Source: a virus
Direction: 5' to 3' (one strand)
Virus record (IMG/VR): IMGVR_UViG_3300024999_000073
Coordinates: 18,287-82,286 of that record
DNA: 64,000 nt
Part shown: piece by piece, positions 1 through 8,767 of the stretch
Layout: each line of letters opens with the position of its first letter
Position numbering within the stretch: the stretch's first letter is position 1
Program-made: the position numbers and the translations under genes
Notes under the pieces: generated by a model
Told to the model about the DNA's origin: nothing
The model's database searches: none
Seen by the model: the letters and a program-made list of their open reading frames with translations, nothing else

Positions 1-1
1 G

Positions 2-763
2 TATTGGCGCGGATTAATCACGGGGGATGCCTCTCTTGCTCCATATAACAACGACGAGTGGTCTGACAATATTCGCATTCTCCTGGAGGCGGATCGAACG
101 GTAGCGTCTATCATTGGGGGTTATCTAAATAATCTTCAAGTTTATTATGCCTCAGGAACGACCGTCTATCTCTTTTCAGGTGCAGCAATAGTCGATGGGA
201 AACTATATGTAAATACCGACAACATTTCATTTGCTATAACCGTTCCAGGTGCAGGGGTAAATACATATAGGATCGTTCTCAGAAAATCTTGGGCAGCGCA
301 GACGATTGTGGCTGCTAGGCTTGAACTATTAGGCGGCCCCGGATATCCTGTGTTAACTCAAAATGATGGCGTGATATGGGAAGTTCCGCTGGCGAATATT
401 ACAGTCGCCCCTGGACCTGTTGTCACATTAGTGGATGCCAGAAGATATTTGAACACCAGTCAGTATCGCGATCTCAGTTCGATGAATCTTACCAAAGATA
501 ACCGGCAAAAAATGCAGTGTGGGGTAGTGCGTTGGACTGGCGGTGCATCATCCAATGGCAATGTGACAGTCACATTCCCACAACCGTATGATATTGCCGA
601 TTCAATAGTAGTGGTCAGTCATCTCGGTAATTTCAACGTCAACCTAGTAACCAATAGTCCAAATACTACACAATTTACGATATATTGGGAGGATCGAGAT
701 GGAGCAACACACACTCAGGTAGATATAGCCTGGATAGTTATGGGGATGAAGGAGCAGCTATGA
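2..763 (+). CDS. Tail fibre/baseplate-like protein, 5' end cut by window edge
   Basis: An open frame runs from base 2 to a TGA at 763, giving 253 residues of a protein whose start lies before the window. Its first visible part (TGDASLAPYN, then IIGGYLNNL, a 'GAAIVDGKLY' stretch and a PGAG turn) matches the order of motifs in the next gene, so the two are tandem paralogues. The last 100 residues are beta-rich with Thr and Asn and resemble a small tip domain. Structural role in the tail tip or fibre is inferred from position beside the Gp37-like and spike genes. The stop overlaps the next start (ATGA). Confidence 0.6.
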   Translation, partial: YWRGLITGDASLAPYNNDEWSDNIRILLEADRTVASIIGGYLNNLQVYYASGTTVYLFSGAAIVDGKLYVNTDNISFAITVPGAGVNTYRIVLRKSWAAQTIVAARLELLGGPGYPVLTQNDGVIWEVPLANITVAPGPVVTLVDARRYLNTSQYRDLSSMNLTKDNRQKMQCGVVRWTGGASSNGNVTVTFPQPYDIADSIVVVSHLGNFNVNLVTNSPNTTQFTIYWEDRDGATHTQVDIAWIVMGMKEQL

Positions 764-1587
764 CTCAGCTAAGCTATTTTTGGGATGGCAGTACGATTGG
801 CGACGCCGCTCTGGCCCCATACAATATAGAAGACATCCATGCCCTGTTAGATATATTGTTTATGTCAGATAATACGCGCGAGGGAGTAATCGGCGGGTAT
901 CTCAATATGTTGGCCGTCACCAACACAGGCGGCCTGAATATGCAAGTAGACACCGGTGCAGCTTTAATCAAAGGATATTTCTATACCAATGACGCTGCTA
1001 AAGCATCAGCAGTAGTCATGCCAGGTGCGGGCTATAATTATTATACTTATGTATTGCGTTTGGACGTTGCCGCCCAAACTATTAGAGCAGTGGCGCTGGG
1101 GCCGAGTGCAAGTGGGTATCCTACAGTGACACAAACCGCGGCTACATGGGAGATAGAACTTGCCAGGGTGCGAGTAGACAATATTGGAACTGTATCAGTC
1201 ACAGACCGACGTATCCTACAACGCTGCAATGGGTATCAAACGATAAAACTGAGAGCGCGACAAGGTGGTAGCTCTGAAACAGCATATCTGGGAGGGTCGA
1301 ACAATTATGAGCCAAGCAAAGGTTGGCTGCTGATGGGTCTCAGCTATTTCTACTTTGGAGGGCCTGGCGCGCAATCTGGTGGAACACCACTGTCACAATA
1401 TTACACCGGAGAGCTTCCGAGTGGAAGCCTCATCACTATTATCGGCCAGGCGCGTACTACAGATGACAATATCTGCACTTATATTGAACCTTTCTGGCAA
1501 TGGTTGATATGGGTTGACGCAACAGGCGCTCTGCATAATGGTTTCTATATGCACTGGATTTGTGTTGGCATTTCTTGGGGGTATTGA
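760..1587 (+). CDS. Tail fibre/baseplate-like protein (paralogue of upstream gene)
   Basis: 275 residues from the ATG at 760, chosen because it forms an ATGA overlap with the upstream stop. The N-terminal 150 residues repeat the upstream protein's plan: 'GDAALAPYNIED', 'VIGGYLNML', 'TGAALIKGYFYTND', 'PGAGYNYYTYVLRLD', then 'ITERR/VTDRR'-type end. The C-terminal half is unrelated and Gly/Tyr-rich (residues 180-275), which suggests a conserved anchoring domain with an exchangeable tip. No enzyme motif is visible. Part of a translationally coupled tail operon; its TGA overlaps the next ATG. Confidence 0.6.
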   Translation: MTQLSYFWDGSTIGDAALAPYNIEDIHALLDILFMSDNTREGVIGGYLNMLAVTNTGGLNMQVDTGAALIKGYFYTNDAAKASAVVMPGAGYNYYTYVLRLDVAAQTIRAVALGPSASGYPTVTQTAATWEIELARVRVDNIGTVSVTDRRILQRCNGYQTIKLRARQGGSSETAYLGGSNNYEPSKGWLLMGLSYFYFGGPGAQSGGTPLSQYYTGELPSGSLITIIGQARTTDDNICTYIEPFWQWLIWVDATGALHNGFYMHWICVGISWGY

Positions 1588-2735
1588 TGACTGCTTCAAT
1601 AGCCGCCAGATATAACTTTGTTCTCAAAGACCAGGCGGGCGCATCGCTTGCTTTGTTCGATAACTTTAGCAGCCTCAATTTCGTGCGCGCAGTCGATGAC
1701 ATCGGGCAATTCCAGATCGCATTTGCAGACAATAGCGACAGCAGATTTGACCTTTTTGCCAAAGATTGCCTGAGCGAGATATGGAGAACAGTCCCAGGAG
1801 TAGGTCTTGATTGGTATTGTGAGTTTCGGGGATTTGTAAGACGTATTCGCAGGGAAACCGAAGAAACAGGGCACAAAATATTCCAGGTATCTGGATATGA
1901 TTACAATCATCTTCTCCAAAGGAGACAAATAGCCTATCGCCAGGGAACGACAAGAGCAGAGAAGGACAACTATATCGAAGACATCATGAAACAATACGTC
2001 GACGAGAATTGTGGCCCTGGTGCTAACCACGCATCAAGGATCCGCAATGGCGTCTTTACCAATTTCTCAATAGAAGCAATCAGCGCCTTACATACACAGA
2101 CTGCCAACTGGAAGGGCGACAGATCATTTCAACAGGTATTGTCAATTCTACAAGAGCTATCAAAGTTCAGCTTAACAACTGTACCAGCTTCCAGGTCTAT
2201 GGATTTTGGAGTCGAAGATAACGGCGCAGGCGCTTTCATCTTCAGGACATATATAGACCAGATGGGCGACGATAGGACAGCAGACTCGCTCACTGCAACT
2301 CCAGCAATCTTCTCCGTAGAACTCGGCAACCTTGCCAATATCGAACATGACCAGGATGGCTCCAAAGAGGCCAATGCAATGATCGTATTAGGCAAAGGGG
2401 AAAGGTCAACACGTAAGGTAATCTGCCGGGAAGACGCAACCGCGGGTGCATTATCGCCGTGGAACGATATAGAGACCATTGTCTCGGCCTCGTTGAACGA
2501 GTTTGAATATCAGTTGAATAACGCAGGAGATGCCGCCCTGCAGGAGCATGGCGCAATTGACTTATTTGCCGGAAAACCATTGCAGACTCCATCGACTCTA
2601 TATGGATTACATTACTTCCTCGGAGACATCATCACTATCCAACACGCAGGGATAGTTAGAGACAAGAAAATCAACAAGGTTTCTATATCGCTGGATGAAA
2701 AGGGTGATAAGATAGACATAGATTTCGAGGATTAG
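1587..2735 (+). CDS. Siphovirus ReqiPepy6 Gp37-like tail protein
   Basis: 382 residues starting at the ATG that overlaps the previous TGA. The opening 'YNFVLKDQAGASLALFDNF..LNFVRAVDDIGQFQIAF' and the later 'FRGFVRRIRRETEETGHKIFQVSGYDYNHLLQRRQIAY' fit the Sipho_Gp37 family, a tail-tip or baseplate component that follows the tape measure and distal tail genes in siphoviruses. The body is mixed alpha/beta with no catalytic signature. The gene lies between the fibre pair and the spike, which fits a hub or adaptor role at the tail end. Family assignment is from memory of the motif pattern. Confidence 0.7.
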   Translation: MTASIAARYNFVLKDQAGASLALFDNFSSLNFVRAVDDIGQFQIAFADNSDSRFDLFAKDCLSEIWRTVPGVGLDWYCEFRGFVRRIRRETEETGHKIFQVSGYDYNHLLQRRQIAYRQGTTRAEKDNYIEDIMKQYVDENCGPGANHASRIRNGVFTNFSIEAISALHTQTANWKGDRSFQQVLSILQELSKFSLTTVPASRSMDFGVEDNGAGAFIFRTYIDQMGDDRTADSLTATPAIFSVELGNLANIEHDQDGSKEANAMIVLGKGERSTRKVICREDATAGALSPWNDIETIVSASLNEFEYQLNNAGDAALQEHGAIDLFAGKPLQTPSTLYGLHYFLGDIITIQHAGIVRDKKINKVSISLDEKGDKIDIDFED

Positions 2736-2745
2736 CAGGCAGATT

Positions 2746-4464
2746 ATGACACCAATTAGCAGCGATATTATCGAAGAAGTTGCGCGAGCAATATCTCATC
2801 TTTCTGATCGGATCCGCAATCTGGAATCTCAACAGACGCTCACCCCGGTAAGATATACCGTTTGGGGAGAAGGCTGGCTCACGACTAACACAGCCATTGG
2901 TGTAACAACTGTAACACTTTCAACACTTCCTCAAGGAATGGAGGCGCGCACCTTTTATATTATGATCGATGTCGGAACAAACGATTGTGAAGTCAGGAAA
3001 GTAGAAACCATATCTGATACTACAGTAACATTCGAGGCTACATTACAATATACTCACCTGGAAGGGGACCCTGTTAAATTCATCGATGCCGCCTGGCTAA
3101 ATGTAAAAGATTTCGGCGCGGTCGGGAACTCCGCCGTAAATGATGCTACGCCATTCCAGCGCGCTCTAAATCAAGTCCAGTACATCGCCACCACGTCGAA
3201 CAATAACACCGCCGTAGTCTACATACCATCCGGCTTCTACAAAATAACAACAGAACTGGCTGTCTACAACAATACCTCCATTATAGGCGACGGTTATGGA
3301 GTGCCAATCATCAAGAACCAGGCCGCCAGTGGGTCATACTTATTCAACTTCGGGACGGCAGCAGGCACTAGAATTAATATTACCATCAGAAATTGCGCTC
3401 TACAGGGAAATGGCAATGGCAGTGGAACATACGGCATAAAAATGCGGAATAGCAGCGCCATCAATATTCGGGACTGCGTCTTCTCGGCATTCGACGGATA
3501 TGCAATTAATGCAAGTTTCGCAGGAAATTCAAAAGCGCTGGTGCGTTGTTGCGAGTTCACAGGTATCTTTGGGGCATACGTTATCTACACTTTTATTGAC
3601 AGGTTCACCTTTATTGATAATCATATTATCTCCAACAGCAGTACCAGTAGTGCAATGCGCGTCTTAGGAGGCTACCACGTCACTATAGCCAATAATCACT
3701 TCGACACCAATAGCAATGCAAATTACGATTTGTATATCGTTGACGCCTATTATGTATCGATAACAGGCAATGTGTTTGACTCTGCCATAAGCTACGCAGT
3801 TCATATTGACGGATGCGTTGGAGTTTCACTCGCTGGAAACACGTCAGTTAACCATACCGATTATGCCTATAGGATAATAACGACAACGGATGTAGTAATG
3901 GGAGGCAATTCTATCGCGGAGCCGCAGAAAATTATTAGAACTGCGACTCCGAATAACGGTTTTATCAATTCTAATCGATGGGACAAATTCTTTAGTCCAG
4001 ATGAATTTGGCAACGTAAGTGGCATCCCGATGCTTGTACAATGGCTAGATGGAGGCTATGCGTGGTTGATGCCTCCCCTCGTAGATAGCTGGGTAGAGTT
4101 GTCTTATGCAATTCCATTTCGATTCGGGGATTATATACCCTGGAATTGGTGGATTTATTTTGCAATGGGTACTGGCGTGGGCGGGAACGTCAGACTAGTG
4201 CTCACGTCCAAGTTTTATCAAGATGGAGACAACATAGCATTTGGCGGCGATGTAATTCGTTATGATACCGTCCCTATATGGCCGGCTACACAGCTAAAAA
4301 CTTTTCGTATGCAAATGACACAATACAGCAATACAACCAATGGAGGGGCGGCGCAAGAATTGCATAGACTCAGGTTTGGGCGTCTTGGGAGTGATCCTTT
4401 AGACACATGCAATGCCAATGATTTATATTTCCTGGGTATAAATATGACCAACCCTAACTCGTAA
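2746..4464 (+). CDS. Tailspike with pectate-lyase-like parallel beta-helix
   Basis: 572 residues. A short N-terminal coiled coil (about 6-30) is followed by a beta domain and then, at about residue 119, 'VKDFGAVGNSAVNDATPFQRAL', the usual opening of a pectate-lyase-3 type right-handed beta-helix. Residues 140-400 show regular short turns with Asn and Ser ladders (for example 'INIRDCVFSAFDGYAI', 'VTIANNHFDTNSNANYDLYI'). The last 150 residues look like a beta-sandwich cap. Such proteins bind and often cut cell-surface polysaccharide. No catalytic residues can be assigned by eye. It closes the tail cluster before the lysis genes. Confidence 0.8.
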   Translation: MTPISSDIIEEVARAISHLSDRIRNLESQQTLTPVRYTVWGEGWLTTNTAIGVTTVTLSTLPQGMEARTFYIMIDVGTNDCEVRKVETISDTTVTFEATLQYTHLEGDPVKFIDAAWLNVKDFGAVGNSAVNDATPFQRALNQVQYIATTSNNNTAVVYIPSGFYKITTELAVYNNTSIIGDGYGVPIIKNQAASGSYLFNFGTAAGTRINITIRNCALQGNGNGSGTYGIKMRNSSAINIRDCVFSAFDGYAINASFAGNSKALVRCCEFTGIFGAYVIYTFIDRFTFIDNHIISNSSTSSAMRVLGGYHVTIANNHFDTNSNANYDLYIVDAYYVSITGNVFDSAISYAVHIDGCVGVSLAGNTSVNHTDYAYRIITTTDVVMGGNSIAEPQKIIRTATPNNGFINSNRWDKFFSPDEFGNVSGIPMLVQWLDGGYAWLMPPLVDSWVELSYAIPFRFGDYIPWNWWIYFAMGTGVGGNVRLVLTSKFYQDGDNIAFGGDVIRYDTVPIWPATQLKTFRMQMTQYSNTTNGGAAQELHRLRFGRLGSDPLDTCNANDLYFLGINMTNPNS

Positions 4465-4467
4465 ATA

Positions 4468-4498
4468 TTCACGGAATTGGAGTATAATAACCTTACAA
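4468..4498 (+). promoter_or_regulatory. Possible promoter for the holin genes
   Basis: A perfect -10 hexamer TATAAT lies at 4493-4498, with a weak TTCACG 19 bases upstream. It is just after the spike stop and 19 bases before the holin start, which has its own AAAGGAG ribosome site. The -35 match is poor. Confidence 0.4.
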
Positions 4499-4516
4499 GA
4501 GTGAAAGGAGATCAAA

Positions 4517-4831
4517 ATGAACGAAATTGTGACTACAATAACTGCGATTACGGGGGCTGTATTGACAGTGTTGGCGTTCTTCGTACCAAAGTACGTCGAC
4601 GCAGAGCCACGCGTCAAGGCGCTGGTTATGATCGGCGCCAATCTTCTGGTGTCCGCGGTGATCTTTGTCGCCGGTTGTTATGGGTTCTCCAAAGCTCTGG
4701 AATTGCCGGAAGTGGTCTGTTCTACCGAGGGCGCGCTGACACTGGTACGCATTTTCCTGACCATGATCGCTGCAAACCAGGTCACGTACGTGGCGACTCG
4801 AAAAGTCCTCGAAAAAAACAAAGTAACCTGA
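4517..4831 (+). CDS. Holin-like small membrane protein
   Basis: 104 residues with three hydrophobic segments (about 9-27, 36-58 and 74-94) and a charged C-terminal tail (ATRKVLEKNKVT). Size, topology and position after the spike and before an XhlA-like protein fit a class I holin, which forms membrane holes to let the endolysin out. The start at 4517 has AAAGGAG seven bases upstream. The endolysin is not adjacent; an M23 endolysin lies at 61.6 kb. No named holin family is certain. Confidence 0.6.
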   Translation: MNEIVTTITAITGAVLTVLAFFVPKYVDAEPRVKALVMIGANLLVSAVIFVAGCYGFSKALELPEVVCSTEGALTLVRIFLTMIAANQVTYVATRKVLEKNKVT

Positions 4832-4859
4832 TCTCATAACTAAATAGCTGGAGGGATGC

Positions 4860-5189
4860 ATGACGCCTACACAACCACCCTCAGATGGCAACGCCGTCGA
4901 CAATCCTGGTGATGGCAATGTAACCATTGCTGTGGTAAAGAATGATCTATCACATCTGATAAGGATAGTCGAAGGATTCATTGCTGAACAGAAGTCCATC
5001 AATAAGAACCTAAATGACTCCGCTCTAGATCATACAATAAAGATCGAAAGAATCAAGACCAGAGTTTCATTGGTGATCGGCGTAAGCGGATTCTTGTTTG
5101 CAGGCATCACCACGATTTTGTTAGGTTTCTTCTGGCAACTCCTCACAAATCAAATTGCAATAGGAGCATCTCCGTCTCTAATTCCGTGA
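4860..5189 (+). CDS. XhlA-like lysis accessory membrane protein
   Basis: 109 residues: an acidic disordered N-terminus, an amphipathic helix (about 27-65, 'NDLSHLIRIVEGFIAEQKSI' onward) and one transmembrane helix (about 74-96). This helix-then-anchor plan is that of haemolysin XhlA-type proteins, which work with holins in phage lysis. It starts 29 bases after the holin with GGAGG upstream. Its TGA lies inside one copy of the dispersed near-palindrome (5186-5198), so the repeat contributes the stop codon. Confidence 0.55.
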   Translation: MTPTQPPSDGNAVDNPGDGNVTIAVVKNDLSHLIRIVEGFIAEQKSINKNLNDSALDHTIKIERIKTRVSLVIGVSGFLFAGITTILLGFFWQLLTNQIAIGASPSLIP

Positions 5190-5222
5190 ACATTCGCAGC
5201 ATTCATACACTTCTCCTCGAAA

Positions 5223-5255
5223 AGAACCGCGGCCCCCACCCCTGGCCGCGGTTCT
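5223..5255. terminator. Strong hairpin between converging genes
   Basis: Perfect 12-bp inverted repeat (AGAACCGCGGCC, loop of 9, GGCCGCGGTTCT). On the minus strand it is followed by TTTTC, so it can end the leftward gene at 5277; it can also block rightward reading from the holin genes. Confidence 0.75.
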
Positions 5256-5276
5256 GATTCCTGCTGAAATATATCT

Positions 5277-5534
5277 TTATGGGGACGGGGCAGGGTAAGG
5301 AGTAGGATTGTGATTATATTCGGGCACGCTGATGAGCGGATCGCTTTCGGTTGGATACAAGAACGAGCATATAGCGGCGTTCTGTTCGGTCTTATGAGCG
5401 CAGAACAAAACGCCGAACTGATTCGCTCTTGAAGTTGTGGGGACTGTAGAGGCTGTATTCATAGCGTTGCTACAGGCAAGCCCAGCAATCAAGAGGATGA
5501 ACAAAGCGCGGACAAAGTAGTGATCGAATTTCAT
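5277..5534 (-). CDS. Small secreted or lipoprotein-like protein
   Basis: 85 residues with a basic start, a hydrophobic segment (about 9-20) and 'LIAGLACSNA', which resembles a signal peptidase II site although Gly, not Leu, sits at -3. The mature part is Pro/Thr-rich at the end ('EYNHNPTPYPAPSP'). No enzymatic motif. Export to the host envelope, possibly superinfection exclusion, is only a guess. It is the last gene of a leftward three-gene set and precedes the 5223-5255 hairpin. Confidence 0.5.
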   Translation of the reverse strand: MKFDHYFVRALFILLIAGLACSNAMNTASTVPTTSRANQFGVLFCAHKTEQNAAICSFLYPTESDPLISVPEYNHNPTPYPAPSP

Positions 5535-5578
5535 TGTGTATATTCCTTTCTAAGGACAGATTATCTACTTCCTCTCGA

Positions 5579-6211
5579 CTACTTCTGGCGGAACACACGT
5601 TTGACGTTCTTATAAGGCTTTCCACTCGCGCCAACTTCTTCTTTCCACTCGACCATGATGCCAGCCACGGAAGGCCCTTCGATAAGCAGTGGGGATTTCA
5701 GCATAGCCTCAGTCACACCGAGGTCTGCATCAAAGAGCTTGACCACTATATCAGCCCCACGATGGTCTTTCAAAGGCCATTTGAAAGGGCCAATATAGAA
5801 CTCAACGATGCCATCGGGCTGAACTATCAGCTTCTTGAGAGGCATCGTACCGGCATCGCTGGCGTGAGAAGTCGCCTGCGGCTCATGGGGAGCTTCGCCT
5901 TCCGGGGCCGGGGGTTGAGTCGCAGCGAACGCGCTCGGTTCTCTCGGTGCGGCCGGGGGAGGCGTCTGCAATGCTGTGGTTGAGGGCTTGCCTTCGGACT
6001 TGACTGCAGTCATCTTGTATCGCTCGAAGGCGTACATGATCGTGCTTACCAGGGTATCAATGGCAGACTTAGGATTACTGCCCTGGATGCTGAATTTCAC
6101 CCAAGCGCCGTTAGGTGAGAATAGGACGGTACTAAGCCAGGTAATCTCAGGCGTAGCGGGCGCTGTCTGCGACTCTTCTTCGCTGGGATTATCAGGGGGA
6201 ATTCCAAACAT
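5579..6211 (-). CDS. Unknown protein with Pro/Ala-rich linker
   Basis: 210 residues. An N-terminal domain (about 22-70, 'WLSTVLFSPNGAWVKFSIQG..SAIDTLVSTIMYAFERY') is joined by a long Pro/Ala/Glu-rich linker (about 75-120) to a C-terminal beta domain ('LIVQPDGIVEFYIGPFKWPLKDHRGADIVVKLFD'). Two folded parts separated by a flexible linker suggest a binding adaptor, but I do not recognise either. The start has GGAG upstream and lies 3 bases after the stop of the ribbon-helix-helix gene, so the two are probably co-translated. Confidence 0.55.
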   Translation of the reverse strand: MFGIPPDNPSEEESQTAPATPEITWLSTVLFSPNGAWVKFSIQGSNPKSAIDTLVSTIMYAFERYKMTAVKSEGKPSTTALQTPPPAAPREPSAFAATQPPAPEGEAPHEPQATSHASDAGTMPLKKLIVQPDGIVEFYIGPFKWPLKDHRGADIVVKLFDADLGVTEAMLKSPLLIEGPSVAGIMVEWKEEVGASGKPYKNVKRVFRQK

Positions 6212-6214
6212 GTT

Positions 6215-6391
6215 TTATTCTCCTTTCGAGGGATCAATGAGGCGCTTTTCGAGCGACTCCATATAAGAATACAGAGCCAGGCGGATCATGGCAGAAACGT
6301 TTAGGTTCAATTTCTGTGAAAGTTCACGCAATTTTAACACCTGCTCTTTGGTGATCGTGATCGAGATACGTTCATATACATTTTTATCCAT
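6215..6391 (-). CDS. Ribbon-helix-helix (CopG/Arc-type) DNA-binding protein
   Basis: 58 residues. It begins MDKNVYERISITITKEQV, a beta-strand ('YERISITI') followed by two helices ('KEQVLKLRELSQKLN', 'VSAMIRLALYSYMESLEKRL'), the fold of MetJ/Arc-type repressors that bind operators as dimers. AGGAG lies seven bases before the ATG. It is the first gene of the leftward set and could repress its own promoter or the diverging one toward the RNA ligase (6392-6565). The fit to the fold is good; targets are unknown. Confidence 0.65.
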   Translation of the reverse strand: MDKNVYERISITITKEQVLKLRELSQKLNLNVSAMIRLALYSYMESLEKRLIDPSKGE

Positions 6392-6565
6392 AGATTTTCT
6401 CCTGGCCCGATTATATCATTTAGTATGAGTGGATAAGAAGCAATTTTAGGGGCTAGTTGTTATCTTGTGAACATTCGCATAATTGGAAACTGGCCCTTGC
6501 CCGGTTAAAAACTGCCCCTAAATCTGTGTTAGAATTGAACATGAGTTCAGAGAGAGAAAATCCCT

Positions 6566-7480
6566 ATGCTTCATAGTTATCCTTCAGTATATGCAATCGG
6601 CCATAAAGCAATCGAGGAAATATTTCTCGGTCCCGTATTAATCGAGGAGAAGATCGACGGGAGTCAATTTTCCTGGGGAATTATTGATGATGAATTGCAA
6701 TGCCGTAGTAAGGGCAAGCAGTTTATTCTTGACGCGCCAGAGAAGATGTTCCAGCGTGCGGTTGACTTTGTACAGGAAATCGCACCAATGTTAAAACCTG
6801 ATTGGGTTTACCGTGCCGAGTATCTACAGAAACCCCACCATAATACACTTGTCTATGATCGGGTCCCTGCACATAACCTGATTATCTATGACATCAACAC
6901 TGGCCTGGAAGATTACATGCCCTGGGAGAAGAAACGCGATGAAGCTGCGCGGCTGGGTCTAGAATGTGTGCCGTTTTTCTATCATGGCATAGTTCAGAAC
7001 TTCGATATGTTCAAAGATTTTCTTGACCATGTTTCTTGCTTGGGTGGTACAAAGGTGGAAGGCATTGTAGTAAAAAATTATGCGCTTTTCACCGCCGAGA
7101 AGAAAGTCGCGATGGGGAAATACGTCTCCGAGTCTTTCAAAGAAATCCATACCGGGGAATGGCGCAAGGCCAACCCAACAAGCGGCGACATTGTAGATAC
7201 GCTGATCGTAGCCTATCGGACGCCTGCTCGTTGGCAAAAGGCCGTTCAACACTTGCGCGACGCTGGAAATCTGGAATGGTCTACACGCGATATTGGCAAT
7301 CTTATCAAAGCCGTACCAGAGGATGTTCTCAAAGAATGTGAGGATGAAATCAAACAGAGACTTTTTTCTCATTTCTGGCCTAAAATTAGACGCGGCATCA
7401 CCGCAGGCCTGGCAAACTGGTATAAAGACGAATTGGCAAAATCTGCATTTGAATCTCACGATGAAAGTCCGAAACCGTGA
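6566..7480 (+). CDS. RNA ligase (Rnl2/DRB0094-like)
   Basis: 304 residues of the covalent nucleotidyltransferase superfamily. Motif I is EEKIDG with the adenylated Lys at residue 29; motif IV is 'EGIVVKNY' near 165; motif V follows at 'KVAMGKYVSESFKE' with its lysines. The C-terminal 100 residues are helical. Such enzymes seal RNA nicks, and in phages can repair tRNAs cut by host defence nucleases. No polynucleotide kinase gene is visible beside it. It opens the rightward early/replication run, with a promoter expected in 6392-6565. Confidence 0.8.
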   Translation: MLHSYPSVYAIGHKAIEEIFLGPVLIEEKIDGSQFSWGIIDDELQCRSKGKQFILDAPEKMFQRAVDFVQEIAPMLKPDWVYRAEYLQKPHHNTLVYDRVPAHNLIIYDINTGLEDYMPWEKKRDEAARLGLECVPFFYHGIVQNFDMFKDFLDHVSCLGGTKVEGIVVKNYALFTAEKKVAMGKYVSESFKEIHTGEWRKANPTSGDIVDTLIVAYRTPARWQKAVQHLRDAGNLEWSTRDIGNLIKAVPEDVLKECEDEIKQRLFSHFWPKIRRGITAGLANWYKDELAKSAFESHDESPKP

Positions 7481-7633
7481 TATACTACCTCTGGTTGCCG
7501 CCCACAAAGAAAACAATACCATTACTGTAGGAATCAGCCTCGTCGGATGGTGTTGTTTTTCCTGGGTGGCAATCTAGGAACATTAACTTCTACCGATGAG
7601 GCTTTTCCATTTCTGGAAGAAAGGTATATCACC

Positions 7634-8767
7634 ATGAAAGGCTACCCTATGAATAGCAACGCGGTCGTAGAAGCGTTCGGAAGAAGGTCAATCACAGGCA
7701 ATGTGATTCCTATAGAGTGGTTCAAACATCTAAAGATGGATAGTGGTAAGCCGGATGTCAACGGCATGATGATCTTAGCGGACTTGGTTTACTGGTATAG
7801 ACCCATCGAAGTCAGGGATGAAATCACGGGGGAAATATCCTGGCGCAAGAAATTTGCAGGGAAGATTCTACAACGAAATTATCCACAACTTCAAAAGTTT
7901 TTCGGGTTTACTCGCGATCAAATTTACTTTGCCTTACAGCGCCTCAGTAAATTGGGAGTGATAATGGTTTCTCTTGAGAACATTAAAGTCGACGGAAGAT
8001 TTCTTGGAAACGTTATGTATATCGAATTGAACCCCGAAAAGTTTGATGAAATCACTTATCCCCCCCCCTCTTCTAATGCACTAGAAGAGGGGTATGCTAG
8101 TGCATTAGAAGACCCTCTTCTACTCCAGTCGCATACATATACAGAGACTACTGTACAGAGACTCCAGGATACAGAGAATTCTATTAAAGAGCGCCCGCTT
8201 TTTCCAGAAAAAACAGAACCAACAGCGGAAGAAATTCTAGGCGTAGAGGCTAAGCCGGTCCCGCCTCAACGACCTCCGCGTACAGCCGATGAAATCAAAG
8301 CTGAGGTTCGCGCATCCGTTGAGAAATTTCAAGAGCGCAGTAACGGCAAGAGCGCATTAGAATGCCAGGTTCACGATTACAGCCAAACAATACCTGAGAA
8401 CCTTCGCAACTTATTCACCGCCTTCTGCCTGAAATTTGGGCGCTTGCCTCTCAAGAACGAAAAGATTTATTGGATCAATGAGCTGGGAAAGCAGAAGGCA
8501 ATTGGGATCACACCACAGTTGATCGAGGCTGCTTTCGAGCATTGTGATAAAGAGGGCATTTGCATAAAATCGCCAGCCAGTATCACCGCATTTGCAGAGA
8601 ACATAAAACGTGTAAATGTTCACGCTGATACTCCTTACGCTGGTAAAACCGCCGATCAAGTCAAACGAGAGGCTATCATACATTATGGCGGGACATGGTC
8701 TGCGAGCCAACACAGGCTTATTCCTATTGCAGAATTAAAGGCCATGGGTAAGTGGAAAGATGACTGA
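7634..8767 (+). CDS. Replication initiator-like protein (winged helix)
   Basis: 377 residues from the ATG at 7634, which has GAAAGG upstream. Residues 30-150 ('MMILADLVYWYRP', 'QLQKFFGFTRDQIYFALQRLSKLGVIMV') look like the winged-helix domain of phage replication organisers; a Pro-rich linker follows, then a helical C-terminal part (about 255-345) like DnaD-type domains. It overlaps the helicase-loader gene by 8 bases, the usual initiator/loader arrangement. The linker region contains a run of nine C (8060-8068) and a cluster of inverted repeats that may be the replication origin. Confidence 0.7.
   Translation: MKGYPMNSNAVVEAFGRRSITGNVIPIEWFKHLKMDSGKPDVNGMMILADLVYWYRPIEVRDEITGEISWRKKFAGKILQRNYPQLQKFFGFTRDQIYFALQRLSKLGVIMVSLENIKVDGRFLGNVMYIELNPEKFDEITYPPPSSNALEEGYASALEDPLLLQSHTYTETTVQRLQDTENSIKERPLFPEKTEPTAEEILGVEAKPVPPQRPPRTADEIKAEVRASVEKFQERSNGKSALECQVHDYSQTIPENLRNLFTAFCLKFGRLPLKNEKIYWINELGKQKAIGITPQLIEAAFEHCDKEGICIKSPASITAFAENIKRVNVHADTPYAGKTADQVKREAIIHYGGTWSASQHRLIPIAELKAMGKWKDD
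8066..8122. repeat. Repeat cluster inside the initiator gene, candidate origin
   Basis: A perfect 14-bp inverted repeat (TTCTAATGCACTAG at 8071-8084 and its complement at 8097-8110) with a 12-base loop. The decamer TAGAAGAGGG occurs at 8082-8091 and, inverted, at 8066-8075 and 8113-8122. A C9 tract adjoins it. Lambdoid origins also lie inside the initiator gene. Confidence 0.5.
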
